Source: Alphaproteobacteria bacterium
Lineage (GTDB): Bacteria; Pseudomonadota; Alphaproteobacteria; Rhizobiales; JAJFHR01
Assembly (NCBI GenBank): GCA_024278055.1
Contig: JAJRTY010000001.1
Location: 21,211 to 85,210, forward strand
Direction: 5' to 3'
Length of the DNA stretch: 64,000 nucleotides
The notes under the pieces are model-generated. The model did not search any database. It was not told the origin of the DNA and was given only the letters and a program-made list of their open reading frames with translations. A program made the position numbers and the translations under genes. Shown in pieces: positions 19,915 through 28,936 of this stretch. Within the stretch, counting starts at the first letter, position 1. Each line of letters opens with the position of its first letter.

Positions 19915-22900
19915 ATGCATTTCGACAAATCGATAATTTCGGCCAAAAAGGCCACTTTTTCCGGTGTGCCTGAAGGTCTTGACGGGCAGGTTCTTGGCGA
20001 CCTGTTCCGCAGCTTTGCAGCGGCAACAGACAGTGCTTCACCTACTCTTGTTTTCGTTGCCATGGACGACCAGCGCCTGTCCAATCTGAAGGAAAGCCTT
20101 GGTTTTTTTGCCCCCGACATAAATCAAATCGAGTTTCCCGCCTGGGACTGCCTGCCGTATGACCGGGTATCGCCGCATCAGGAGATCGTGGCCCGGCGTA
20201 TATCGGCTTTGAGTGAACTGGCCGCTGAAGGCAATCAGGCCGCCGTCATCCTCACCACCGTCAATGCTGTCCTGCAGCGAGTTATGCCGCGCGATTATAT
20301 CGCTGAGGCAGCTTTACTCATCCGCCCGGGCAATCAACTGGATATGGACAGGCTCAATTCATATCTTGCCGCCAATGGCTACAGCCGCACCGGGGCGGTA
20401 ATGGAACCGGGGGATTTCGCTGTTCGCGGTGGCATAGTTGACCTTTATCCGCCCGGAATAGAAAATCCTGTGCGCCTGGATTTTTTCGGCGATACGGTCG
20501 AATCGATCCGCACGTTTGATACTGAAAGCCAGCGCACTTTGCAGCAATTACCGGAGTTGAAGCTTCTTCCGGCAAGCGAAGTTGAGTTGAATCCCGATCT
20601 GATCCGAAAATTTCGCTCCGGCTACGTGGAGAAATTCGGCACCGTGCGCGATGAAGATCCTCTTTATGCGGCCATCTCCGATGGCCGCCGCTATCAGGGC
20701 GTCGAACACTGGCTGCCGCTGTTTTATGATAATCTGTCAACCCTGTTTGATTACGCCCCCGGTGCCATGGTGGTGATGGACCATCTGGTCGAAGAAGCCA
20801 TCGATGACCGTCTCAAGCAGATTGATGATTATTGGCGCGCGCGCAAAGACACGACTGACACCAAAGCCTTTGGCGCACCACCCTATAAACCTCTTGATCC
20901 TTCCGCTCTTTATCTCGACAAACCGGAATGGAGCCGCCTGCTGGATAAGCGCCTGGTGCGCTTCATCACTCCATTTGAGGTTGTGGCCAGCAGTGACAGC
21001 GGTAAATTATTGGCCTTCAACGGCCGCCAGGCCAGGAGCTTTGCTTCCGAACGCGCGGATGAAAAACGCAATGTCTTTGATGCCGTGGCCAGGCACATTC
21101 AAAATTTACAGGAAAATGACAAACGCGTTTTCGTGGCAAGCTGGAGTATCGGTGCGCGCGAACGCCTCAAGGGCGTGTTGCTCGATCATGGCATTGATCA
21201 GGTTGTGGACGTTGACAACTGGCGCGATGCCCAAGCACTTTCAAAAGCATCAGTCGGGCTTATTGTTCTTGGTCTCGAAGCAGGTTTTGAATCGGAAAAC
21301 TTGGGAATTATTGCCGAACAGGATATTCTCGGTGATCGTTTTATCCGTCAGAGCAAACGAAAGCGCCGCCCGGCAGCCTTCCTCACTGAAGCCTCCAGCC
21401 TGTCACAAGGTGATCTGGTGGTGCATATTGACCATGGTATCGCGCGTTTTGAGGGTCTCAAGACCATTGATGCCGCGGGTGCCCCGCATGATTGTCTGCA
21501 ACTGAGTTATCGCGGCGGTGACCGGTTGTTTTTGCCGGTTGAAAACATTGAACTGCTCAGCCGCTACGGCTCCGAAGATACATCCGTTGAGCTTGATCGC
21601 CTCGGTGGTCTGGGCTGGCAGGCCCGCAAGGCCAAACTGAAGCTGCGCATCCGTGTCATGGCCGAGCAGCTTATAAAGATTGCTGCTCAGCGCGAGCTAA
21701 AAAGTGGTGAAATCATGCACCCGCCTTCGGGCCTTTATGATGAGTTTTGTGCCCGTTTTCCGTTTGAAGAAACCGAAGACCAGGCCAATGCCATTGATGC
21801 GGTTTTAGAAGATTTGGCCAGTGGCAGGCCGATGGATCGGCTCATTTGCGGTGATGTCGGTTTTGGTAAAACCGAAGTGGCCTTGCGTGCAGCTTTGGTG
21901 GCGGTGATGGCCGGGCGCCAAATCGCCGTGGTTGTCCCGACCACATTGCTGGCGCGGCAACACTTTGCCACATTCATCGAACGTTTTTCCGGTCTGCCGG
22001 TGCGTATTGAACAGCTTTCACGCCTGATCTCGGCCAAGGAACTGGCCAAAACGAAGGAAGATATTGCCAAAGGCGAGGTCGATATAGTTATCGGCACACA
22101 CGCCTTGTTAGGCAAAAACATGAAGTTCCAGGATCTCGGGCTTTTGATCATTGACGAAGAACAACACTTTGGTGTCGCCCACAAAGAACGCCTCAAAGAA
22201 ATGCGCGCCAATGTTCATGTGCTGACGCTGACTGCCACACCGATACCGCGCACCCTGCAACTGGCGCTTACCGGCGTGCGTGAATTGTCATTGATCGCCA
22301 CACCGCCGGTGGATCGGCTGGCAGTGCGCACCTTTATTACGCCGTTTGATCCCATGGTTTTGCGCGAGGCATTGCTGCGCGAACGTTACCGCGGCGGGCA
22401 GAGCTTTTATGTTTGCCCGAGAGTTTCCGATATTCGCGGCCGCCACGAATTTCTCACCGAGCATGTGCCTGAATTGAAGGTCGCCACCGCCCATGGTCAA
22501 ATGGCCTCAAGCCAGCTCGAGGACATAATGACAGCGTTTTATGAAGGCAAATATGATGTTCTGCTTTCAACTACGATTATTGAATCCGGCATTGATATCC
22601 CCACCGCCAACACGTTGATTGTCCATCGCGCTGACATGTTTGGGCTGGCCCAATTGTATCAGCTGCGCGGGCGCGTCGGGCGTTCAAAAATCCGGGCCTA
22701 CGCGCTGTTTACGCTTGCTGCCAACAAAAAGCTGACAGATACAGCACAAAAGCGCCTCAAAGTGTTGCAATCGCTTGATACGCTAGGTGCTGGATTTTCC
22801 CTGGCCAGTCATGACCTCGATATTCGCGGTGCCGGTAACCTGCTGGGCGATGAACAATCCGGCCATATCAGGGAGGTGGGCTTTGAGCTTTATCAGGATA

Positions 22901-23421
22901 TGCTGGAGGAAGCTGTGGCCAGTCTGCGTGCCGGTGATGATGAGGAAGATGACGGTCAATGGTCGCCACAAATCAATATTGGCACATCGGTTCTGATCCC
23001 GGAAAATTATGTCTCTGATCTGCAACTGCGCCTCGGCCTTTACCGGCGCCTGTCGACACTTATCAGCAATGATGAAATAGAAGGCTTTGCCGCCGAACTG
23101 ATTGACCGGTTTGGATCATTCCCCGAAGAAGTCGATCATCTTCTCAAAGTTGTGGCCATCAAAGGCCTGTGTCGCGGCGCAGGTATCCAGTCAATTGATG
23201 CCGGCCCCAAGGGCGCTGTGGTCAAATTCAGGAATGATCAGTTCAAAAACCCGGCTGGTCTGGTCGATTTCATCAATGATCAGGGCCGCAACGCCAAACT
23301 CAGGCCGGATCATAAGCTGGTTTTAATTCGTGACTGGCCATCGCCTGAAATACGTCTTGATGGGGCCCGAACCTTGCTGGCCCAATTGTCAAAGATCGCA
23401 GATCAATCGGTGGGGTCTTGA
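19915..23421 (+). CDS. mfd: Transcription-repair coupling factor
   Basis: 1168 aa; UvrB-like N-terminus, GDLVVHIDHGIARFEGL RID, LICGDVGFGKTEVALRA helicase motifs. Confidence 0.97.
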   Translation: MHFDKSIISAKKATFSGVPEGLDGQVLGDLFRSFAAATDSASPTLVFVAMDDQRLSNLKESLGFFAPDINQIEFPAWDCLPYDRVSPHQEIVARRISALSELAAEGNQAAVILTTVNAVLQRVMPRDYIAEAALLIRPGNQLDMDRLNSYLAANGYSRTGAVMEPGDFAVRGGIVDLYPPGIENPVRLDFFGDTVESIRTFDTESQRTLQQLPELKLLPASEVELNPDLIRKFRSGYVEKFGTVRDEDPLYAAISDGRRYQGVEHWLPLFYDNLSTLFDYAPGAMVVMDHLVEEAIDDRLKQIDDYWRARKDTTDTKAFGAPPYKPLDPSALYLDKPEWSRLLDKRLVRFITPFEVVASSDSGKLLAFNGRQARSFASERADEKRNVFDAVARHIQNLQENDKRVFVASWSIGARERLKGVLLDHGIDQVVDVDNWRDAQALSKASVGLIVLGLEAGFESENLGIIAEQDILGDRFIRQSKRKRRPAAFLTEASSLSQGDLVVHIDHGIARFEGLKTIDAAGAPHDCLQLSYRGGDRLFLPVENIELLSRYGSEDTSVELDRLGGLGWQARKAKLKLRIRVMAEQLIKIAAQRELKSGEIMHPPSGLYDEFCARFPFEETEDQANAIDAVLEDLASGRPMDRLICGDVGFGKTEVALRAALVAVMAGRQIAVVVPTTLLARQHFATFIERFSGLPVRIEQLSRLISAKELAKTKEDIAKGEVDIVIGTHALLGKNMKFQDLGLLIIDEEQHFGVAHKERLKEMRANVHVLTLTATPIPRTLQLALTGVRELSLIATPPVDRLAVRTFITPFDPMVLREALLRERYRGGQSFYVCPRVSDIRGRHEFLTEHVPELKVATAHGQMASSQLEDIMTAFYEGKYDVLLSTTIIESGIDIPTANTLIVHRADMFGLAQLYQLRGRVGRSKIRAYALFTLAANKKLTDTAQKRLKVLQSLDTLGAGFSLASHDLDIRGAGNLLGDEQSGHIREVGFELYQDMLEEAVASLRAGDDEEDDGQWSPQINIGTSVLIPENYVSDLQLRLGLYRRLSTLISNDEIEGFAAELIDRFGSFPEEVDHLLKVVAIKGLCRGAGIQSIDAGPKGAVVKFRNDQFKNPAGLVDFINDQGRNAKLRPDHKLVLIRDWPSPEIRLDGARTLLAQLSKIADQSVGS

Positions 23422-24056
23422 GTAATTTGATCCAGAAGCTCCAGGAATACCTCGGGGCTTTGCGCCCCTGAAACCACATATTTATTGTCAAAAATAAAAC
23501 ACGGCACACCTTGAATACCCATCTTCTGGGCTGAAGCTATGCTCTTTTCAATCGTGTCGACATCGCTGTCCCCTGACAGAAGTTGTGCAACTTTTTCACC
23601 ATCCATACCAACATCGCGTGCCGCACTTTGCAATACGGCGTGATCGCCCACATCTTTGCCTTCAAGAAAGAACAATTCGAACAATCGCTCGACCAGAGCA
23701 TCCTGATGACCGCCCTCCTGCGACCAGTGAATAAGCCGGTGACAATCAATGGTGTTGGGTGAATAGGGAATTTGATCAAAAGCAAACGGTATTTTTTCAA
23801 CTTCACCGGCTTTGACAATATTGGCGTACACAGACTTGGCACCGTCAGGGCCACCAAATTTCTTGTTGAGATACTCCTGGCGGTCCATACCCCCCTTGGG
23901 GATAGTGGCATCAAGCTGGTAGGGGTGCCACTGCACCACAACATCAAGGTCCGGTCGCTGTTTCAAGGCTGCTTCCAGCCTGCGTTTACCGATGTAACAC
24001 CACGGACACATAACGTCGGAGACTACGTCGATAGCAAGAGGTGCAGGATTTTCCAT
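23403..24056 (-). CDS. DsbA-family (FrnE-like) oxidoreductase
   Basis: VVSDVMCPWCYIGKRRLEAAL; GIQGVPCFIFDNKYVVSGAQ; start likely MENPAP (ORF track extends to 24101). Confidence 0.9.
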   Translation of the reverse strand: MENPAPLAIDVVSDVMCPWCYIGKRRLEAALKQRPDLDVVVQWHPYQLDATIPKGGMDRQEYLNKKFGGPDGAKSVYANIVKAGEVEKIPFAFDQIPYSPNTIDCHRLIHWSQEGGHQDALVERLFELFFLEGKDVGDHAVLQSAARDVGMDGEKVAQLLSGDSDVDTIEKSIASAQKMGIQGVPCFIFDNKYVVSGAQSPEVFLELLDQITQDPTD

Positions 24057-24132
24057 AAGATATATACCGCCAGAATTTAAATTCGGGAGAGTATCGTGCA
24101 AATTTCAGCACAGTGCAATTTTTTGTAGAGGA

Positions 24133-25524
24133 TTACACCCCGGTCATTGCCAGTGGTGTCGGGTTGACGATTTCGAAAATTCGTTTGCGTGCCCGTGACA
24201 CCAGTTCTTCAGCACGATCACCCGAGCGGAAACCGGCAACTGCATGGCCAAGTTCTATTCTGATGGGTTCATGCACATCTTGCACGGAAAACTCGGTGAA
24301 ATTAACCACGCCGGCAATTCGCTTAACTGCAATGCTGGCAGCATCGGGCAATGTATCAGGCAGCAGTACGCAAAAACGCGCACCGGAGTAACGTGCAGTC
24401 AAATCTTCCCCGCGCACCAGCATGCCCATAACGTCACCAACCTGACGAATTATCCTGTCACCCACAGCATAGCCGTGTCTGGCATTAATCTGATTTATGT
24501 TGGTGATGTTGAAAAATGCAATGGTCAATGGCTTGCCGGTTTTTTCAGCATTATCAATCTGGGAGGCCATATGCTCAAGTAAAAATCCACGACTGTAAAG
24601 TCCGGTAAGGCCATCGCTGGTGGCAAGATGACGGGCTTTGGAATAAATATTTCGCAAGGCATCACGAAAACGAAGTTCCCGAATGAGGGTCAGCATACGC
24701 GCCTGCAACTCACCGGCTTCAATTGGCTTGGCCAGAATATCGGTGACACCAATATCAAAAGCGCGTGAGGGGTTTGACATGGTATTGGGATCCGCGATCA
24801 TCACAATCGGGGTATTATAAAGCTGCGAGTTGCGACGTGTATCCTGACAGAATTCCAGATAGGGATGTTCAGAACCCTCCACATCAATCAAAACCGCATC
24901 GAAATCGCGTCGCAACATATATTCCAGAGCCGTGCCGGTGGTCAAAGCACCTACCAGAGTGGCATGTTTGGCCAGCGCATTTTCAATGATCTGAAAAGAT
25001 GAATTCGCCCCCAGCACCAGAATTGTTGCATCTTCAATATGCTTGGGCGGATGAGTAAACTCTGGTGCCTCCAGACCATACTTTGATGTGGTGTCCAGAC
25101 GCCGGACAAGTTCTTCACGCATTGTATTGAGGCGCACAAGCGAATTGATCCGTCCGAATATCTGCAGATCATCTATAGGTTTGAGAATAGCATCATCAAT
25201 GCGCCCCTTATCACGCGCGCCATGTATCTGCATTGCCATTTGCGGACTGGAGCCACCGATCACTATGAGAGGTAAGGGTGAGCCGCTGAATTCAGATTTC
25301 AATCTGTCGGCTAACTTGAGGTGAGGGGTGATGTCGCAATTTCTGTCTTCGCCCTGCAGGTCAATCAAGACCAGATCTGGTCGTTTATTACCATCGCACA
25401 TGGTTGCGGCAACCAAAACGTCTGCCGAATCTGCTTCATAGCCATTTTTTTCCAGTTTCCGTGCCAGTGAATGACGGGTTGTTTCCTGATTTGCGACGAC
25501 GAGAATACGAGCTTGAACATGCAT
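24133..25524 (-). CDS. PleD/PopA-like REC-REC-GGDEF protein with degenerate GGDEF (SGARF) and retained RxxD I-site
   Basis: Two receiver-like regions (ILVVANQETTR...DLVLIDLQ; FDAVLIDVEG...ILAKPI), then DGLTGLYSRGFLLEH...NITNINQINARHGYAVGD...RGEDLTARYSGARFCVLLPDT. Confidence 0.82.
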   Translation of the reverse strand: MHVQARILVVANQETTRHSLARKLEKNGYEADSADVLVAATMCDGNKRPDLVLIDLQGEDRNCDITPHLKLADRLKSEFSGSPLPLIVIGGSSPQMAMQIHGARDKGRIDDAILKPIDDLQIFGRINSLVRLNTMREELVRRLDTTSKYGLEAPEFTHPPKHIEDATILVLGANSSFQIIENALAKHATLVGALTTGTALEYMLRRDFDAVLIDVEGSEHPYLEFCQDTRRNSQLYNTPIVMIADPNTMSNPSRAFDIGVTDILAKPIEAGELQARMLTLIRELRFRDALRNIYSKARHLATSDGLTGLYSRGFLLEHMASQIDNAEKTGKPLTIAFFNITNINQINARHGYAVGDRIIRQVGDVMGMLVRGEDLTARYSGARFCVLLPDTLPDAASIAVKRIAGVVNFTEFSVQDVHEPIRIELGHAVAGFRSGDRAEELVSRARKRIFEIVNPTPLAMTGV

Positions 25525-25626
25525 GAAATATATACCCTTGGCCTGAAGCGGGTTGAAATTGGGAATCTCTAAAAAAACACTCTGTTTTTATCGGGAATTT
25601 AGGTAAATATTTGGTGAATTTTGGTT

Positions 25627-27192
25627 TTATGAATGCGGTTCCTGGCTGAACAGTGTTGCAAGCTGTCGCCGTATTAGCTTGCCATTAGAGCTGCGGGGCA
25701 GGCTGGAAATTGTTAAAATCTGTTTGGGGCATTTATAATCAGCAAGGTGTTCTCGCAGAAAATCCTTGAGTTCGTTACTGGAAACAGCTTGGTTTTCTTC
25801 AGCAACAACAAACCCGACGATAATCGATAGGTCCTCACGAACTTTGATTTCCGCAACCGCTGCCTCCGCAACTGCACAATGTTGCATCAGAGCCTGTTCC
25901 ACTTCGAGCGGTGAAACACGATAACCCTGTGCGTTCATAATATCGTCATTACGCCCGCAAAACCAGAAATACCCATCCTCATCAATTTGGCCAAGATCGC
26001 CGCCACAAAACCAATCACCGCGAAGCGATTTTTCAAACTCACCTTTCTCGCTCCAGTATTCGAGCATCAAAGCCGGGTCCGATCTATGTACGCCTATAAG
26101 CCCTGTGCTGTTGGCAGGTAGCGGCTCGGGCTTGCCTGCCTCCGGGATAATAGCAATTGAACGCCCTGTTTGCGCTTTTCCCGGTGAACCTGGTTTTATG
26201 CCTGTGGCCGGGCTCGACGATATATAGGTGGAAATCTCGCTCATCCCCAGAGCTTCATAAAGTATGGTGCCGGTTTGGCGTTCCCAGTCATCAGCCACAC
26301 TGCGCGGTAGAGGCTCACCGGCAACAAGACCGTGACGCAGAGTGGAAACGGAATCACTAAAGTTCATGTTGTACTTTAATATTTGTCGATAAACACCGGG
26401 AACAGCGGCGAAAATAGTGGCGTCGTGAGTGGAGATAAGCTGTGGCCAGACGGTTGGTGAGCGTTTTCCGGTATAGACGATGGTTGTCGCTCCGTTAGCC
26501 CATGGATCAAATAATCCGGTGCCAAGAGTATAGGTCCAGTTGAAGGCTCCGGCATGAAGGAGGATATCCTCACTGGTAATGCCATACCAGCCCTGATACA
26601 TAGGCCTGCGCCCCCACACGGCCCGGTGGGCATGTAAAACACCTTTGGGATGACCGGAAGTACCGGAAGTGTAGATGAGGTAGGCCGCATCATTATTGTG
26701 GGTGTTGGCATAGGTGCCACAAAGACCGGTGGTAAGGATCTCCGCAACGTCATCAATCGTAAGGATTTTAACAGAAACGTCCAGATCAGGCATGGCCAGG
26801 CCCGAGTCAACGGCAATGGCGCATGGGCCGGCCTTATTGACGATATATGCGATTTCGCCGGCAGTTAATTGTGCCGATGACGGGATCGGGATGATCCCGG
26901 CGGCAGTTGCAGCCAGGAATAGAAAAGCATAATCTGCAGTATTATCCAGCCGGATCAATAATCTGTCACCGGGATTAATACCGCGCTCCAGCAACCCCCG
27001 TGCGCCGGTTAAGACAATTTTCTCAAGTTCGGCAAAGGTCCAGCACCCGTCACTATCGCTACCAAGTGGGTCTGTGGCGGCAATCAGGCCGATTTTTTCA
27101 GGAAACTGTTGCGCAGATTTTGCCAGGCAATAGCGCGCCAGATTTAGATGTTCAGGGGGGGCGTCCCCCTTATAATGGTGGGTTGAGGGCAT
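25627..27192 (-). CDS. Acyl-CoA synthetase (AMP-forming), canonical motifs
   Basis: YLIYTSGTSGHPKGVLHAHRA, GGDLGQIDEDGYFWFCGRNDD, LPRSSNGKLIRRQL. Confidence 0.92.
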   Translation of the reverse strand: MPSTHHYKGDAPPEHLNLARYCLAKSAQQFPEKIGLIAATDPLGSDSDGCWTFAELEKIVLTGARGLLERGINPGDRLLIRLDNTADYAFLFLAATAAGIIPIPSSAQLTAGEIAYIVNKAGPCAIAVDSGLAMPDLDVSVKILTIDDVAEILTTGLCGTYANTHNNDAAYLIYTSGTSGHPKGVLHAHRAVWGRRPMYQGWYGITSEDILLHAGAFNWTYTLGTGLFDPWANGATTIVYTGKRSPTVWPQLISTHDATIFAAVPGVYRQILKYNMNFSDSVSTLRHGLVAGEPLPRSVADDWERQTGTILYEALGMSEISTYISSSPATGIKPGSPGKAQTGRSIAIIPEAGKPEPLPANSTGLIGVHRSDPALMLEYWSEKGEFEKSLRGDWFCGGDLGQIDEDGYFWFCGRNDDIMNAQGYRVSPLEVEQALMQHCAVAEAAVAEIKVREDLSIIVGFVVAEENQAVSSNELKDFLREHLADYKCPKQILTISSLPRSSNGKLIRRQLATLFSQEPHS

Positions 27193-27206
27193 TTTTCCAA
27201 ACGTTT

Positions 27207-28901
27207 CTAGGTTTCTAAAGCCTGCCGAACAACAACACCTTCCTCATCAACTTGAATTTCTTTCACCTCAATCACCCGATAAGGGATTTTATATGGAGCG
27301 AGTTTGCGGGTTTCCAGAAAACTTTTGAAATCTTCATAAGAAAAACCCGCTTCGCTGCCCGGTACGATAGCAGCAGCGATACGCTCACCCAGTATCGGAT
27401 CCGGCACAGAGACCGCCACGGCGTGCTCAACCCCTGAAAATTCGGAATAAATCACATCAAGGTCCTCAGCCGCTACAGCCAGTCCGCCGTGATAAATAAT
27501 ATTGTTAAGGCGATCCACAGGCTTCAGCTTGGGACCGCCTTCGTCGACAATTTCACACTTGACCCCGGTGGCAACAAAACCCTGGGCATCGGCTTCCAGC
27601 GGGGCAAGCTCCTCGCCATCATCGGTTTTGGGTATAAACCAGCCGGCACAAATCATGGGGCCTTTAACCATCAGTTGGCCCACCAGCATGGTTCCGGCGC
27701 TGCCATTTCTCATGGCACAGCCTTTCAGCCGGGTGGTCATCAATGAGGGCGCACCCTCGGTAAATGAAGGGAATTTGCATTCACCATGAGGAATGAAGTT
27801 AATGGCCAGGTTGTCCGAACGGCGGTGACTGAAAACAGCCAGTTCGCTAATACTGACAATATCGATAATTGGCGGGAGCAGGGGCGCATTGATGTCTGTG
27901 CTCGAATTGCGCGACCCAAAAGTTGGCCACAGGCACGCCAGAGCCTTGAGACAGGATAAGTCCAGATTTCCGCTCTTTACAGTCTTGGCTAAGCCTGGCA
28001 GTGCCGCCGCGGGCAGTCCGGTGAATGTTGGTTGTTCCAGATTGATTTGCTGTTTAAAACTGTCCCGGTCAAACGGCTGGTGCAGATGAAGACTGCTGCC
28101 GGTTAAAATCCATGGTACAAAAAAGGCCGCCAGTGCTGCCAGACCTGAAAAACTGAAAGGGCACAGAAGTGAACCCTGGTTTTGCAAAGAAGCTTCAAGC
28201 AATACGGTGAAGCCTGCGGAAATAAGATGATTGTGCGTACGTGGCAGGGGCCTGAGCTCGGGTGAAACCGAACCATTCCAGGAGATAATGGCGACATCAT
28301 TGGCGCAGAGCGACCCGTATTTGTCCTCGGCATCAAAGATGAAGTCATCATTTTCGCGGGCAAAGCTGATGGCCTTGTCAACCGCCACAATGCCATCTGG
28401 AACGTCATCTCCAAAGGCCAGAATATGGCGGATGGAAGGTACATTAACGGTGGTCTGGCGCATAAGGTCGGGGAAATCGACGTCACCGGCAATATATTGC
28501 GAGATCAAAACCTTTGGCGAAATTTTATTGAGAGCCCGCTCCAGCTCAACCTGCCGCCACGATGTCGGCAAAATTGAAATGATCAAACCGGCACGGAAAC
28601 AGGCAAGGATCAACAACGGTAACTCAACCGTGTTTGGCAGCTGCACAGCCACCACATCATCACGGTCAAGTTTAAGGATGCGAAACATGGCGGCGAGATC
28701 TTCAATGATCTCATCGGCCTGGCCATAGGTAAGGCGGCGTGCAGCTCCGCAAGTGAATTTTTCACGGGTAGGGGGATCGCTCAGGGCAATCTCATCGCGA
28801 TAACTGCGTACGTTTTTACGAAAAAGAGCGTCAAGCGTTGCCTGCCCCCAGACACCTTCTTTTGTATATCCGTCAATTTCGGATTGATCACACAGTATCA
28901 T
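27207..28901 (-). CDS. Adenylate-forming enzyme homolog with degenerate catalytic motifs
   Basis: Overall fold-typical sequence (LPNTVELPLLILACFRAGLIISILPTSWRQVELERALN; VSVPDPILGERIAAAIVPG), but P-loop, TGD and C-terminal Lys motifs are absent; start likely MILCDQ. Confidence 0.75.
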   Translation of the reverse strand: MILCDQSEIDGYTKEGVWGQATLDALFRKNVRSYRDEIALSDPPTREKFTCGAARRLTYGQADEIIEDLAAMFRILKLDRDDVVAVQLPNTVELPLLILACFRAGLIISILPTSWRQVELERALNKISPKVLISQYIAGDVDFPDLMRQTTVNVPSIRHILAFGDDVPDGIVAVDKAISFARENDDFIFDAEDKYGSLCANDVAIISWNGSVSPELRPLPRTHNHLISAGFTVLLEASLQNQGSLLCPFSFSGLAALAAFFVPWILTGSSLHLHQPFDRDSFKQQINLEQPTFTGLPAAALPGLAKTVKSGNLDLSCLKALACLWPTFGSRNSSTDINAPLLPPIIDIVSISELAVFSHRRSDNLAINFIPHGECKFPSFTEGAPSLMTTRLKGCAMRNGSAGTMLVGQLMVKGPMICAGWFIPKTDDGEELAPLEADAQGFVATGVKCEIVDEGGPKLKPVDRLNNIIYHGGLAVAAEDLDVIYSEFSGVEHAVAVSVPDPILGERIAAAIVPGSEAGFSYEDFKSFLETRKLAPYKIPYRVIEVKEIQVDEEGVVVRQALET

Positions 28902-28936
28902 CGATAAGCACCGCCGGTTCTCATTAGCCCTTTCGG

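Noticed and set aside
20804-21505. 233-aa plus-strand ORF inside mfd
   Set aside because: Out-of-frame ORF within a clearly conserved gene.
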